Source: an uncultured Pelagibacteraceae bacterium (GTDB taxonomy: Bacteria > Pseudomonadota > Alphaproteobacteria > Pelagibacterales > Pelagibacteraceae). Taken from it: a stretch of DNA of 64,000 bases. The notes below the pieces were generated by a model, which was not told where the DNA came from, ran no database searches, and saw only the letters and a list, made by a program, of their open reading frames with translations. Both the position numbers and the translations under genes were made by a program. The stretch is from positions 3,910-67,909 of the forward strand of contig CACOWD010000002.1 of NCBI GenBank assembly GCA_902630915.1, written 5' to 3'. This document shows, piece by piece, positions 8,762 to 17,527 of this stretch (its first letter is position 1; every line of letters starts with the position of its first letter).

Positions 8762-9459
8762 TTAGTACATATGTTTTTTTAAAAATGACTTAATATCTTT
8801 AAGTTGTTTTTGTCTTCCATTTTTTACTTTTTGAAAATTTCTATTTTGATCTATAAAAGAAATATCAAAATTATTATTCACTAAATATTTTTTAAAACTC
8901 TGCAAATGTATTTTCACAAATTCAGTAACAACTGCCTGTATTGAAATTTGCTTATCTCTTATTCTTTGAATTTTTCTTGATAATGATTCGTATACCTTCT
9001 CGATTAAAAGAATTCTCAAAATTGGTTTTTTTATAAAATTTATATCTTGATTTACATAAATTCCTTCAAATATTATTAGTCTATTTTTAATATAATTTAT
9101 TTTAAGTTTTAAATTATTTTTACCGGATTTTCTATTATACAAGTTTTTAAGAATTAAAGTTTTATTTTTTGATTTGCCAGCTAAAAAACTTAACAATATT
9201 TTAAGTTTATATAAATCATAGTGTAAATTATTTTGATTAAAATTTAGGTTTTTGATTTTTTTTGTTATTTTGATTCTTTTTGCTCTAGGAAATAGAAATA
9301 AGTCTTTACTTAAAATTGATACATATTTAAATTTTTTTTTCAGATTACTTTTGAGCAAGTTCGCAAACAAGCTTTTTCCAGAGCATGTAATTCCATCAAC
9401 AGTTATGAAATTTATATTTTTTTTTTTAAGTTTTTAAAAACTCTTTTATTTAATTTCAT
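8762..9459 (-). CDS. Uridine-kinase-like P-loop NTPase, frameshifted near its 5' end
   Basis: The body of the protein lies in one frame ending at 8762. It includes a Walker A motif, GITCSGKS, encoded at 9394-9371, preceded by FITVD, so it is a small-molecule kinase of the uridine kinase/PRK fold type. That frame has no ATG, GTG or TTG upstream of the P-loop before a TAA at 9434-9436. A good ATG at 9459, overlapping the stop of the upstream gene, begins MKLNKRVFKNLKKK in another frame and runs into an 11-A run (9417-9427); one extra A there would join the two. The substrate is unknown; glycan-type neighbours suggest a sugar or polyol. Confidence 0.65.
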
Positions 9460-10048
9460 TAAAATATTTTTTCCATATATTGGGTTTTTTGGTGCAAACA
9501 GCATCAAATTTTATCTTATTTTTCTTTGAAAAAAGTATAATTTTTTTAATCTCATTTAATCTTTTTTTGTTAACTAACTCAGGTGAAACAATACAAATTT
9601 TTACATTCATGTTTTTTAAAAAATTATAAAATGATTTATCTAATTTTATTTCATTAAAGTTGTCTAACCACATCCATTTAATTGTTTTAAATAATTCTTT
9701 TATTTTCTTTAAACCCTCATATTCTGAAAATCTAACTGATACCTTTGTTTTTTTCATATTTTTTAACATAGTTGAAAATGTCTGATCATGAAAAAAAAAT
9801 TTATTTATATTATTTTTTTTAAGAATTTTTAAGATTTTATTTTCTAAACCTTCCTCTTTAACATTAAGTACGATAAGCTTGTGTTTAAATTTTTTAACCC
9901 AATCTTCAAATCTTTCACCTTTTTTAAAAGGATCATGATGAAGATAGATATCTTTGTTGTTTGATCTGAGATCAATCTCAACACCAAAGTCCCGGCTTAA
10001 TCTGTCTAACTCTTTAGATCTGTTGACTCTATGTTTGATAATTATCAT
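9446..10048 (-). CDS. Glycerophosphodiester phosphodiesterase-like protein
   Basis: This 200-residue protein shows the GDPD/PI-PLC active-site pattern at its N-terminus: HR at residues 6-7, VEIDLR near 23-28 and HHDP near 37-40. These are the His-Arg, Glu-x-Asp and His-Asp motifs that bind metal and phosphodiester in GDPD TIM barrels. It has no signal peptide, so it is probably cytoplasmic. It is shorter than typical GDPDs (about 240-300). It overlaps the upstream FkbM gene by 4 bases and the downstream kinase start, so it belongs to this operon. Its true substrate is unknown; a phosphodiester-linked sugar or polyol is an inference from context. Confidence 0.6.
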   Translation of the reverse strand: MIIIKHRVNRSKELDRLSRDFGVEIDLRSNNKDIYLHHDPFKKGERFEDWVKKFKHKLIVLNVKEEGLENKILKILKKNNINKFFFHDQTFSTMLKNMKKTKVSVRFSEYEGLKKIKELFKTIKWMWLDNFNEIKLDKSFYNFLKNMNVKICIVSPELVNKKRLNEIKKIILFSKKNKIKFDAVCTKKPNIWKKYFNEIK

Positions 10049-10839
10049 TTTGTAAAAATTATATTTTTTTCGCTGATAAAAAAGATATTAAATATTTTTT
10101 GTCCATTATATTTTTCAATTTTTCCTCTCAATTTGTTGTATATATATTTTTGGTAATTTAATTTTTTAAGCAATATGTAAATCTTATCACAAACAGTCTT
10201 ATCATACTCAACCATTATTATCGGGTTATATTTTTTGATGGTTTTTAAAGAACCCAAAACACACTCATATTCATGTCCCTCTATATCAATTTTTATAAAA
10301 TCAGGCTTAAATTTATAATCATCTAGTTTTTTTGTATAAAACATTTCTTTTTTTATAACTATTTTTTTAAAAAGATCTTTAACGTGTAAAGAAGTTTGAA
10401 GCCTTTTTTTTACACCACTTTTACTCAAACCTGCCATTTGTGAAATAACATAATTTTTAAAATATGGAGTAAAAAAAGATTGTTTTTTTTTTGAGTTACT
10501 CAAAGCTACATTTTTACAAGTAAACAATTTGTCTTTAAACTTTATCTTTTTAAGATTATTAAAATTGTATTCATTAGGTTCAAAAGAAATTATTTTGGCT
10601 TTACTTGCGAATTTTCGAATAATTTTATAACTCATGCCGTCATTAGCACCTATATCTATTATAAGTTTTTTTCCTATAAAAAAACCGTTATTCTCTAAAA
10701 CCTTTATAATCTTAAAGTCGTTATCGTATATTATTTTAGAAAAATATTTTCCAATTAGGTACCTGGATGTTAAAAAAAGATAAATATTAGAGCGACAAAC
10801 TTTTTCAAAAAAATTAAGTATTAAACTACCCTGAGTCAT
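10045..10839 (-). CDS. FkbM-family SAM-dependent methyltransferase
   Basis: The 264-residue protein has the SAM-binding motif IIDIGANDGMS at residues 60-70, an acidic second-strand motif SFEPNEYN around residue 95, and the FkbM hallmark FIKIDIEGHEYECVLG around residue 180, followed by IIMVEYD. FkbM-type enzymes O-methylate polyketides, glycans and lipids; surrounded by a GT2 and other carbohydrate-type genes, glycan methylation is most likely. It begins one base into the upstream GT2 stop and overlaps the GDPD-like gene by 4 bases, so it is translationally coupled to both. Confidence 0.85.
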   Translation of the reverse strand: MTQGSLILNFFEKVCRSNIYLFLTSRYLIGKYFSKIIYDNDFKIIKVLENNGFFIGKKLIIDIGANDGMSYKIIRKFASKAKIISFEPNEYNFNNLKKIKFKDKLFTCKNVALSNSKKKQSFFTPYFKNYVISQMAGLSKSGVKKRLQTSLHVKDLFKKIVIKKEMFYTKKLDDYKFKPDFIKIDIEGHEYECVLGSLKTIKKYNPIIMVEYDKTVCDKIYILLKKLNYQKYIYNKLRGKIEKYNGQKIFNIFFISEKNIIFTK

Positions 10840-11558
10840 TATTTATTTTTAAAAATTCTCAATTTAATTAAGTAAATGATATTAAAAAAAATATGACTTA
10901 TAAAATTTGTAAAATTATTTTTCCATTTTGATTGACCATATTTTCGAAGGTTAAAAACAACATCAATAGTTTCAATTTGAATATTATTTTTTAAACAAAT
11001 GTAAAAAACGTAAGTATCTAGAGTTGTCCATTTCTGTGGCATGTTTGTAAAATATCTCAAAAGATCTCTGTCAAAAATTTTCGGTTGGGCATTTATTTCT
11101 CTCATTTTTTTTCCTAAAATTATTGATGCTAGATTTTCATGAAATCTACTCACAATTCCATCAAAACCCCTATTATTAATTCTAACACCTTTACCAAATA
11201 TCTTTTTTTTATCCTTAATTTTTAAAAATAATTTGAAAAAATCAATTAATGGAGTTTGCAAGTCTGCGTGAGCCCACCCAATATAATCTCCGTTAGCTTT
11301 TTTTAATCCCTCAAAAATTCCTCCCCCATAACCTTTGTTAAAATTTAAATCAACTAATTTAATTACTACATTTGGAGATGTATTTTTTTTAATTTCTTGT
11401 TCAATTTGATTTTTTGTATTATCAGTTGATCCATTATTTACTAAAATTAACTCAGCTCGATAATTTTGAATAGGTAAGTCTAAAAATTCCTTACATAGAA
11501 ATGGAATGTTTTTTTCTTCATTATAACATGGTAAGACTAAACTAATATTAAAAGACAT
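10839..11558 (-). CDS. Family 2 glycosyltransferase (polyprenyl-phosphate sugar transferase-like)
   Basis: The N-terminus SLVLPCYNEEKNI is the GT-A nucleotide-sugar binding start; NNGSTDNT near residue 47, GYGGGIFEGLKKANGDYIGWAHADLQTP near 75-105 (the DXD-like position reads HAD) and a late QSKWK motif follow. At 239 residues it lacks the large C-terminal membrane domain. It resembles dolichol-phosphate mannose synthase-type GT2s, which charge a lipid carrier with a sugar. It is the first gene of the minus-strand arm and is divergent from the nucleotidyltransferase gene across only 47 bases. Confidence 0.8.
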   Translation of the reverse strand: MSFNISLVLPCYNEEKNIPFLCKEFLDLPIQNYRAELILVNNGSTDNTKNQIEQEIKKNTSPNVVIKLVDLNFNKGYGGGIFEGLKKANGDYIGWAHADLQTPLIDFFKLFLKIKDKKKIFGKGVRINNRGFDGIVSRFHENLASIILGKKMREINAQPKIFDRDLLRYFTNMPQKWTTLDTYVFYICLKNNIQIETIDVVFNLRKYGQSKWKNNFTNFISHIFFNIIYLIKLRIFKNK

Positions 11559-11605
11559 GTTTTATTTTAAACCTAATTATTACTTATACAAAACTTAATT
11601 ATTAA

Positions 11606-13108
11606 ATGAAGCAATATTTGATTATCCCTTTAGGCGGCTTAGGAACTAGATTTACTACTGCTGGCTATAAAACTTACAAACCTTTTCTTAAAACTTCTGC
11701 AAACAGTAGAATAATTGATAATATAATATCAAATTTTCCTTCAAAAGAGACAAAAACTATTATTATTTGTAATGAAAAAAAATATGAATATGTAAGAAAA
11801 AATTTAAAGAAAAAAAATATAATATTTATCAAGATAAGAAATCATAAGCAGGGGCCAGTTCAGTCGATTTACCTTGCAAGACAAGAATTAAAAAAAATAA
11901 TTCAAAATGATAGATTTTTTATCTCTTATTCAGATATTAATTGGAAATGGAATTATCATTCTATGAAAAATTACTTAAAAAATAAAAAGATTGTAATAAC
12001 AAGCCATTTTGGATTTCATCCTCATCTTGAAATCAACTCAATATCAGATTTTTTTTTATGTAATAAAAAAAATGAAGTCGTCAAAGTTTCCAAAAAAAAA
12101 ACTATTACAGACAATTACCAGAAAAATCATTTAGCAACTGGATGTTATTATTTTAAAAATTTTGAAAATTTAGAGAATTATTTCAATTATAAAAATTTTA
12201 ATAAAGTTAATAAAAAAAAAGAGACTTATTTAGTTGATTTTTTACAATTTTGTTTAAAAAAAAAGATTAAAATCAATCATTTTAAAATAACTAAGTTTGT
12301 ACATCTTGGAGATCCTTATCAATATGAAAATTTCAATAAATGGAAAAATATATTAGGTAATAATTTTACAAAAAGCATGAAATTAAAAAAATACGATAGC
12401 GTTATGCTTATGGCTGGAGAAGGCAGAAGGGTTAAATATTTAAAAGTAAAAAAACCTCTTTTACCAATAAAAAAATTTAAGGCTTTTGAGTATATTTTTA
12501 ATAAATTTGGGTCAGATAAAAAATTTATAGTCACAAATAAAAATTTGACTAATTTAAATTCAAATAAATATTCTAAAATTAAAATTAAAAGCACTCAATC
12601 GATGCTTCAAACAATTGAGAAGTCTTTAGATTATATTAAAAATTTGAAACAATACTTTATTTTATCTTGTGATTGTTTAGGATTTTTTGAGAGAAAAGAT
12701 TTTAATAATTTTTTAAAACTAAATAATCCAGATATTGTTCTTTTTGCTTTTGATATTTCAAAAATGCAGAAAAAAATGGAAAATGCACACACTACAATCA
12801 ATTTAAAAAAAAACTTATTAATTAATTCAATTAGAGTAAAGAAATATTCAAATAAAAAAAAAGAATTAGGACACGCAGGGTTTTTTTGGATCAAAAATTC
12901 AAATATTTTTAAAAATTTGAAAAATTTTATTACCACAAATAAATTTAACAGAGAAATACTTTTAGATGACTATTTTAAATTTTTATTTGATAAAAAATTA
13001 TGTAAAGTAAGATGTTATAAATTAAAAGAATATACTCATTTTGGCTCGGTACTAGAATATTTAGAATTAACATATTGGATTAAATATTTTGATAATGAAA
13101 ATAGATAA
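11606..13108 (+). CDS. Tandem nucleotidyltransferase (two NTP-transferase domains)
   Basis: The 500-residue protein contains two sugar-nucleotidyltransferase-like domains in series. The first starts IIPLGGLGTRFTTAGYKTYKPFL (residues about 5-28), a G-x-G-x-R-F...KP signature. The second begins near residue 263 with SVMLMAGEGRRVKY and KKPLLPI. Enzymes of this fold couple NTP to a sugar or polyol phosphate. Two different copies in one chain suggest either two activated donors or one catalytic and one regulatory unit. The DNA is extremely A-rich. It overlaps the GatZ-like gene by 14 bases. The substrates cannot be read from the sequence. Confidence 0.75.
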   Translation: MKQYLIIPLGGLGTRFTTAGYKTYKPFLKTSANSRIIDNIISNFPSKETKTIIICNEKKYEYVRKNLKKKNIIFIKIRNHKQGPVQSIYLARQELKKIIQNDRFFISYSDINWKWNYHSMKNYLKNKKIVITSHFGFHPHLEINSISDFFLCNKKNEVVKVSKKKTITDNYQKNHLATGCYYFKNFENLENYFNYKNFNKVNKKKETYLVDFLQFCLKKKIKINHFKITKFVHLGDPYQYENFNKWKNILGNNFTKSMKLKKYDSVMLMAGEGRRVKYLKVKKPLLPIKKFKAFEYIFNKFGSDKKFIVTNKNLTNLNSNKYSKIKIKSTQSMLQTIEKSLDYIKNLKQYFILSCDCLGFFERKDFNNFLKLNNPDIVLFAFDISKMQKKMENAHTTINLKKNLLINSIRVKKYSNKKKELGHAGFFWIKNSNIFKNLKNFITTNKFNREILLDDYFKFLFDKKLCKVRCYKLKEYTHFGSVLEYLELTYWIKYFDNENR

Positions 13109-14312
13109 ACTTATAAAAAGAAAAGCCTTACCATCATTCTGCACGTCAAATTTTGATGTTATAAAAACAATTATATTTTTTTGCAAAGTTAAAAGACTTC
13201 CTTGTTTAGTTGAGTGTACCTCAAATCAAGTGAATCAGAATGGGGGGTATACTAAAAATACACCTAAATCATTTTTAAATAAGATATTTAAAATAAGTAA
13301 AAATTTAAAATTTAAAAATTTACACCTAGGAGGAGATCATCTCGGACCCCTTCCTTGGAAAAAAAAGTCAATAAAAATTGCTCTACCAAATGCAATAAAA
13401 TTAATAAAAGATTTTTTACAACAAAATTATTGTAAAATTCATATTGATACATCTATTAAATGTAAAGATGATAAACAAATAAATAATGAAATAATTTTTG
13501 AGAGAACTAAAGAGATTTTAAAAACTCCGTCTATTAAAAAAAAACTTAAAGATAAATTTTTAATAATTGGAACAGAGGTGCCATTATCAGGAAGTGGAGA
13601 TGAAAAAAAAATGAAAATTACAAATAAAGGGCAAATTAAAGACGAATGCGATAAATTTAAAGCTGTTCTAAAAGAATTAAAACTGAAAAATAAAAAATTT
13701 GGATTAGTAATTGAGCCAGGGATGAAATATATGCATTCAACAGTGGTTGTTCCTAAATTTAAAAAATTTTTTATTAAAAAAAAAATTAGCAAAAATGAAA
13801 ATTTCGTATTTGAAGCTCATTCTACAGATTTCCAATCTCAGCGAATTTTAAAGAAACTAGCTCAAAACAATTTTAAGTTTTTAAAAGTTGGGCCTGAATT
13901 AACTTTAAATTACTCTAAGGCAATATTTTTTATGCATCAAATAGAAAAAAAATTTTTTAAGAAAAATCATTCAAATATTAAAAAAGTTATTTTGAAATCG
14001 ATGATAAATAATCCAAAATATTGGAAAGATTACTACAATAAAAAAAACAAAACTCTTTTTTTGACAAGTAAATTAGATAGGATGAGGTATTATTTACAGA
14101 CTAATTCAGTCAATAAATCAATTAATTTATTAAAAAAAAATATTAATACAATTACTCTAGAAAAAAATTTTTCTTTATTTCATCTAATTGATAAAAAAGA
14201 ATTTTTAGGATATCGAAAAAATAAACTTTCAAATTTTGAAATAATTAAACTAATTTTTATTACAAAGGTATTAAAAAAATATTTTTTAGCTTGTGGTTAT
14301 AAAATTAATTAG
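13095..14312 (+). CDS. GatZ/KbaZ-family protein (tagatose-bisphosphate aldolase subunit-like)
   Basis: The protein aligns by eye with E. coli GatZ over most of its length: VECTSNQVNQNGGYT, LGGDHLGP, KIHIDTSIKC, IIGTEVPLSGSG, VIEPGMKY, FEAHSTDFQSQ and LKVGPELTL occur in the same order. In E. coli GatZ/KbaZ stabilise the catalytic GatY/KbaY aldolase; no GatY is encoded here and there is no galactitol or tagatose pathway nearby. The setting, behind a tandem nucleotidyltransferase, suggests a biosynthetic role on a phosphorylated sugar. The ATG at 13095 is preferred to an upstream TTG at 13089. The 3' end overlaps the convergent membrane-protein gene by 8 bases. Confidence 0.75.
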   Translation: MKIDKLIKRKALPSFCTSNFDVIKTIIFFCKVKRLPCLVECTSNQVNQNGGYTKNTPKSFLNKIFKISKNLKFKNLHLGGDHLGPLPWKKKSIKIALPNAIKLIKDFLQQNYCKIHIDTSIKCKDDKQINNEIIFERTKEILKTPSIKKKLKDKFLIIGTEVPLSGSGDEKKMKITNKGQIKDECDKFKAVLKELKLKNKKFGLVIEPGMKYMHSTVVVPKFKKFFIKKKISKNENFVFEAHSTDFQSQRILKKLAQNNFKFLKVGPELTLNYSKAIFFMHQIEKKFFKKNHSNIKKVILKSMINNPKYWKDYYNKKNKTLFLTSKLDRMRYYLQTNSVNKSINLLKKNINTITLEKNFSLFHLIDKKEFLGYRKNKLSNFEIIKLIFITKVLKKYFLACGYKIN

Positions 14313-15306
14313 TTTGCTCCTGAGGAGGAAAAAAGGATAAAAATATTAAGGGCAACAAAATTAATCTAACAGCTACATGATGCAATGGAGTAGCAACAAT
14401 AAAAGTTGCTAGATAAATAAAAACAATTAGTCCAAAATAAGAATTTTTAATTTTAAATTTGTGAAAATTATAAGCAATTAATCCAAATGGAATCAAAAAA
14501 TTAATTAACAATAGTTTTGAAAAAGAAAAACCTCCAATAGATGTTATATCAGTCAAATTTACTTGACCGTCCTGGTATTCAAAAGGAATAAAAAATTTGG
14601 GATTAATCATACAATTAATAGTTTTAAAATTTAAAATTATAAAGACTAAAAATACAATTGTGGAAATTAAAAAAAATTGCTTGAAATTGTTATTAAAGAT
14701 TAACCATGTAAATAAAATTATGAAACCACTTTCTCTATTAAGCACAGCAAGAGATGTTGCGATTATAAATAAAATTATACTCTTTTTCTTACTAGCTAAA
14801 AGTGAGATCGTTAAAAAAAACATTTCAAATATAGAATATGAATATTCTCCAAGAGAATTTTGGAAAACAAAAGCAATATAAAATAAAAATAATAAAATAT
14901 GAGAAACTTTAAAAGTAAAAGCTATATTGAGAAGTATAAGTGTTAAAAAAATTATGAATGAATGAATTAAAATATTTAAATAATATGGTGAATTCGAATT
15001 TAACTTATAGAAAAACTGAAAAGTATTTTTAAGAAAATAAGATTTTACCCATCTGACTTTATGTCTATCATGCATATTGCCAGTAACTTGACAGTCCTTA
15101 TTTAAAATAATTTCGTAACTTTCCTCTGCAACTAATTCTTTATTAATATTATCTTTAAATTCAAGATTGTTAAATAATTTTATAGTGCCTTCATTTGTGA
15201 CATTAAATTTTTTACCGTTATTGTGAATATAGTTTATAAAAATAAAAATTATTAAAAAAAGCGATAATAAAAATAGGAAATTTTTTTCATTTAAATATTT
15301 AAACAT
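14305..15306 (-). CDS. Polytopic integral membrane protein of unknown function
   Basis: The 333-residue protein starts with a hydrophobic anchor (FLFLLSLFLIIFIFINYI) followed by a soluble segment of about 80 residues and then roughly seven hydrophobic helices. A conserved-looking loop NRESGF is near residue 190, and such loops occur in some membrane glycosyltransferases, but no catalytic signature is clear. It overlaps the end of ygfZ by 8 bases and so is its downstream partner in transcription; its 3' end meets the GatZ-like gene. I do not recognise the family. Confidence 0.7.
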   Translation of the reverse strand: MFKYLNEKNFLFLLSLFLIIFIFINYIHNNGKKFNVTNEGTIKLFNNLEFKDNINKELVAEESYEIILNKDCQVTGNMHDRHKVRWVKSYFLKNTFQFFYKLNSNSPYYLNILIHSFIIFLTLILLNIAFTFKVSHILLFLFYIAFVFQNSLGEYSYSIFEMFFLTISLLASKKKSIILFIIATSLAVLNRESGFIILFTWLIFNNNFKQFFLISTIVFLVFIILNFKTINCMINPKFFIPFEYQDGQVNLTDITSIGGFSFSKLLLINFLIPFGLIAYNFHKFKIKNSYFGLIVFIYLATFIVATPLHHVAVRLILLPLIFLSFFPPQEQTN

Positions 15307-16177
15307 TTAATAATTCAACCTTTTTCGAGTTATTTAATCTAATATTATTTTTAAATTCAGAAATGTCGGGGTCATACAGCTTTACCAATGCAAACGCATA
15401 TGGCGAACCAATTAAGACTTTTCCAATTTTAATTTCTTTAAACAATAAATCATCTCCAAATTTAAGTTTCTCTTCTGATCTTATTGAAAATAATTTACGT
15501 CTTAATTTATTCCTTAATTTCATTCGAGCAGTATTCTCTTGCCCAATAAAACACCCTTTCTTAAAATCTATCGCTTTGTGTTTTTCAAAGTTAGCTTCTA
15601 AACCAAATATTTGATTTTTTAAATTTTCTAGACCTTTTTCAGGTACTCCGTGATTAAAAGCATTTATATAATAATTTGAACTATCAATGATCTTTAAATT
15701 TAGTTTTTTAATCGTTAAATAAAGCTTATCTAAGTTTGATACTATTCTTGCACCAAGTTTCTCACACCTCGGATCTGAAAAAACAGGTGTATCTCTATAA
15801 GTAATAGTATTTTCATTTTGTTCTATATTTTTTTGCAATTCTTGAAATTTTAAATGATTTAATATTCCAATAACAAATTCAGAAGAGAGATCTTTAATTT
15901 CAACTTTTGATCTTAACTTGTATTTTGATAAATCTTTTACAAGCTCTTCAGTTGAGTTTTCGCTACAGTCCAGAAGATATCCATTATTAACTTTTACTAT
16001 AAAAAATTCATTCAAATATTTACCTTGCGGAGTGAGCAAGGCAGCAAAAATGGAGTTTTTAAAAGAAACTTTACTAATATCATTTGTAATTATATTTTGA
16101 AGAAAGTTTTTAGCATCCTCTCCACTTATTAAGACTACTCCTCTTTTTTCTAAAATTACAACTTGATCTTTTTTCAT
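15299..16177 (-). CDS. ygfZ: tRNA-modifying/Fe-S cluster protein YgfZ (GcvT-like folate-binding)
   Basis: YgfZ is a folate-binding GcvT paralogue needed for maintenance of some Fe-S enzymes such as MiaB. The signature KGCFIGQE, matching the K-G-C-Y/F-x-G-Q-E family motif with the functional Cys, is at residues 207-214. The N-terminal GEDAKNFLQNIITNDI is also typical. The length of 292 is normal. It is divergent from pyrC across a 36-base gap, and a membrane-protein gene overlaps its end. Confidence 0.92.
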   Translation of the reverse strand: MKKDQVVILEKRGVVLISGEDAKNFLQNIITNDISKVSFKNSIFAALLTPQGKYLNEFFIVKVNNGYLLDCSENSTEELVKDLSKYKLRSKVEIKDLSSEFVIGILNHLKFQELQKNIEQNENTITYRDTPVFSDPRCEKLGARIVSNLDKLYLTIKKLNLKIIDSSNYYINAFNHGVPEKGLENLKNQIFGLEANFEKHKAIDFKKGCFIGQENTARMKLRNKLRRKLFSIRSEEKLKFGDDLLFKEIKIGKVLIGSPYAFALVKLYDPDISEFKNNIRLNNSKKVELLNV

Positions 16178-16213
16178 AATTGTTACTTATACATTATATA
16201 TTATATTAAAAAT

Positions 16214-17527
16214 ATGTCTGAAAATTATAGTCTAATTATTAAAAATGGATCCTGTTATATCAATGGTAAATTAATAAAAGCTGATATTGGTTTATCCAAT
16301 GGTAAAATTAATACAATTGGTAAAATCGAATCAAACAATTCTAAAGTTTACGATGCAACTGGGAGAGTAGTGTTGCCAGGCATTATAGATACTCAAGTGC
16401 ATTTTAGAGAGCCTGGTTCAACAGATGCAGAAGATTTAGAAAGCGGAAGTAGAGCAGCAGTACTTGGGGGAGTAACCTCTTTATTTGAGATGCCTAACAC
16501 TAACCCTCCAACTGCAAATTTAGTAGAGTTTGAAAAAAAGCTACAAGCTGCAAAAAATAGAATGCACAGTAATTATGCATTTTATTTTGGTGCAACACCC
16601 CAGAACACTGAACAGCTAGCTAAGTTAAAAGATGTTGAAGGCTGTTGTGGAGTAAAACTTTTTGCAGGCTCTTCAACTGGTAATTTATTGGTTGATAAGG
16701 AGGCTGATATTGAGAAAGTAATATCAAGCAGTGATAGAATAGTATCAATTCACTCTGAAGATGAAGATATTATAAAAATGAGAAAAAAATTTATTAAAAA
16801 AGGAAATGTTCATTCCCACCCAGTATGGAGAAACGTGGAATGTGCAATGTCCTCAACTCGTAAAGTCGTTAAAATTGCTGAAAGATATAATAAAAAAATT
16901 CATGTATTACACGTCACTACTAAAGAAGAGGTGGATTTTTTAGCTATGCATAAAAAAAATGTTACGTTTGAAACTACTCCACAGCATCTTACTTTATATG
17001 CACCAGATTGTTACGATAAATTAGGAACTTATGCTCAAATGAATCCACCGTTAAGATCAAAAGACCATTACGACCGTCTATGGGTTGCTATAAAAAACAA
17101 TATTGTAGATGTGCTTGGATCCGATCACGCTCCGCATCTAAAAGTGAATAAGGATAAAGAATACCCGAATACCCCTTCAGGTATGCCAGGCGTTCAAACA
17201 ATTTTCCCAGTTATGATTGACCATGTCAACAAAGGAAAATTATCATTAAAACAACTTGTGAATTTAATGTGTGAAAATCCATGTAAAATATTTGGAATTA
17301 AAAATAAAGGTTTTATAAAAAAAGGTTTTGATGCAGATTTAACAATCGTTGATATGAAAAAACAAGTAACCATTAAGAACGAAATGATTGCTAGTAAATG
17401 TGGATGGACGCCCTTTCACAACTATAAAGTAAAGGGTTTCCCCGTAGCAACAATTGTGAACGGTATTTTAGTAATGTCCGATGGTAATGTTTTAGTTGAG
17501 TCTAAAGGGCAACCTTTAAAGTTTTAG
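16214..17527 (+). CDS. pyrC: Dihydroorotase (amidohydrolase family)
   Basis: A class I-type dihydroorotase of 437 residues from the ATG at 16214 (MSENYSLIIKNG); an upstream in-frame ATG at 16163 would add an unlikely hydrophobic leader. It cyclises carbamoyl-aspartate in pyrimidine synthesis. The metal-binding VHFREPGS, the EMPNTNPPT block, GVKLFAGSSTGNLLV, a His motif HVLHVTT and the SDHAPH motif with the catalytic Asp are all present. Hydantoinase or allantoinase relatives share the fold, but the FREPG and STGNLLV blocks favour dihydroorotase. It converges on prpE with a 12-base overlap. Confidence 0.88.
   Translation: MSENYSLIIKNGSCYINGKLIKADIGLSNGKINTIGKIESNNSKVYDATGRVVLPGIIDTQVHFREPGSTDAEDLESGSRAAVLGGVTSLFEMPNTNPPTANLVEFEKKLQAAKNRMHSNYAFYFGATPQNTEQLAKLKDVEGCCGVKLFAGSSTGNLLVDKEADIEKVISSSDRIVSIHSEDEDIIKMRKKFIKKGNVHSHPVWRNVECAMSSTRKVVKIAERYNKKIHVLHVTTKEEVDFLAMHKKNVTFETTPQHLTLYAPDCYDKLGTYAQMNPPLRSKDHYDRLWVAIKNNIVDVLGSDHAPHLKVNKDKEYPNTPSGMPGVQTIFPVMIDHVNKGKLSLKQLVNLMCENPCKIFGIKNKGFIKKGFDADLTIVDMKKQVTIKNEMIASKCGWTPFHNYKVKGFPVATIVNGILVMSDGNVLVESKGQPLKF

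Noticed and set aside
8762..9370. Taking the kinase to start at the TTG at 9370
   Set aside because: This start would cut off the Walker A motif GITCSGKS immediately upstream, which is plainly part of the protein.
13095..14312. Tagatose or galactitol catabolism operon
   Set aside because: Only the GatZ-like protein is present; no GatY, kinase of tagatose-6-P, transporter or dehydrogenase accompanies it.
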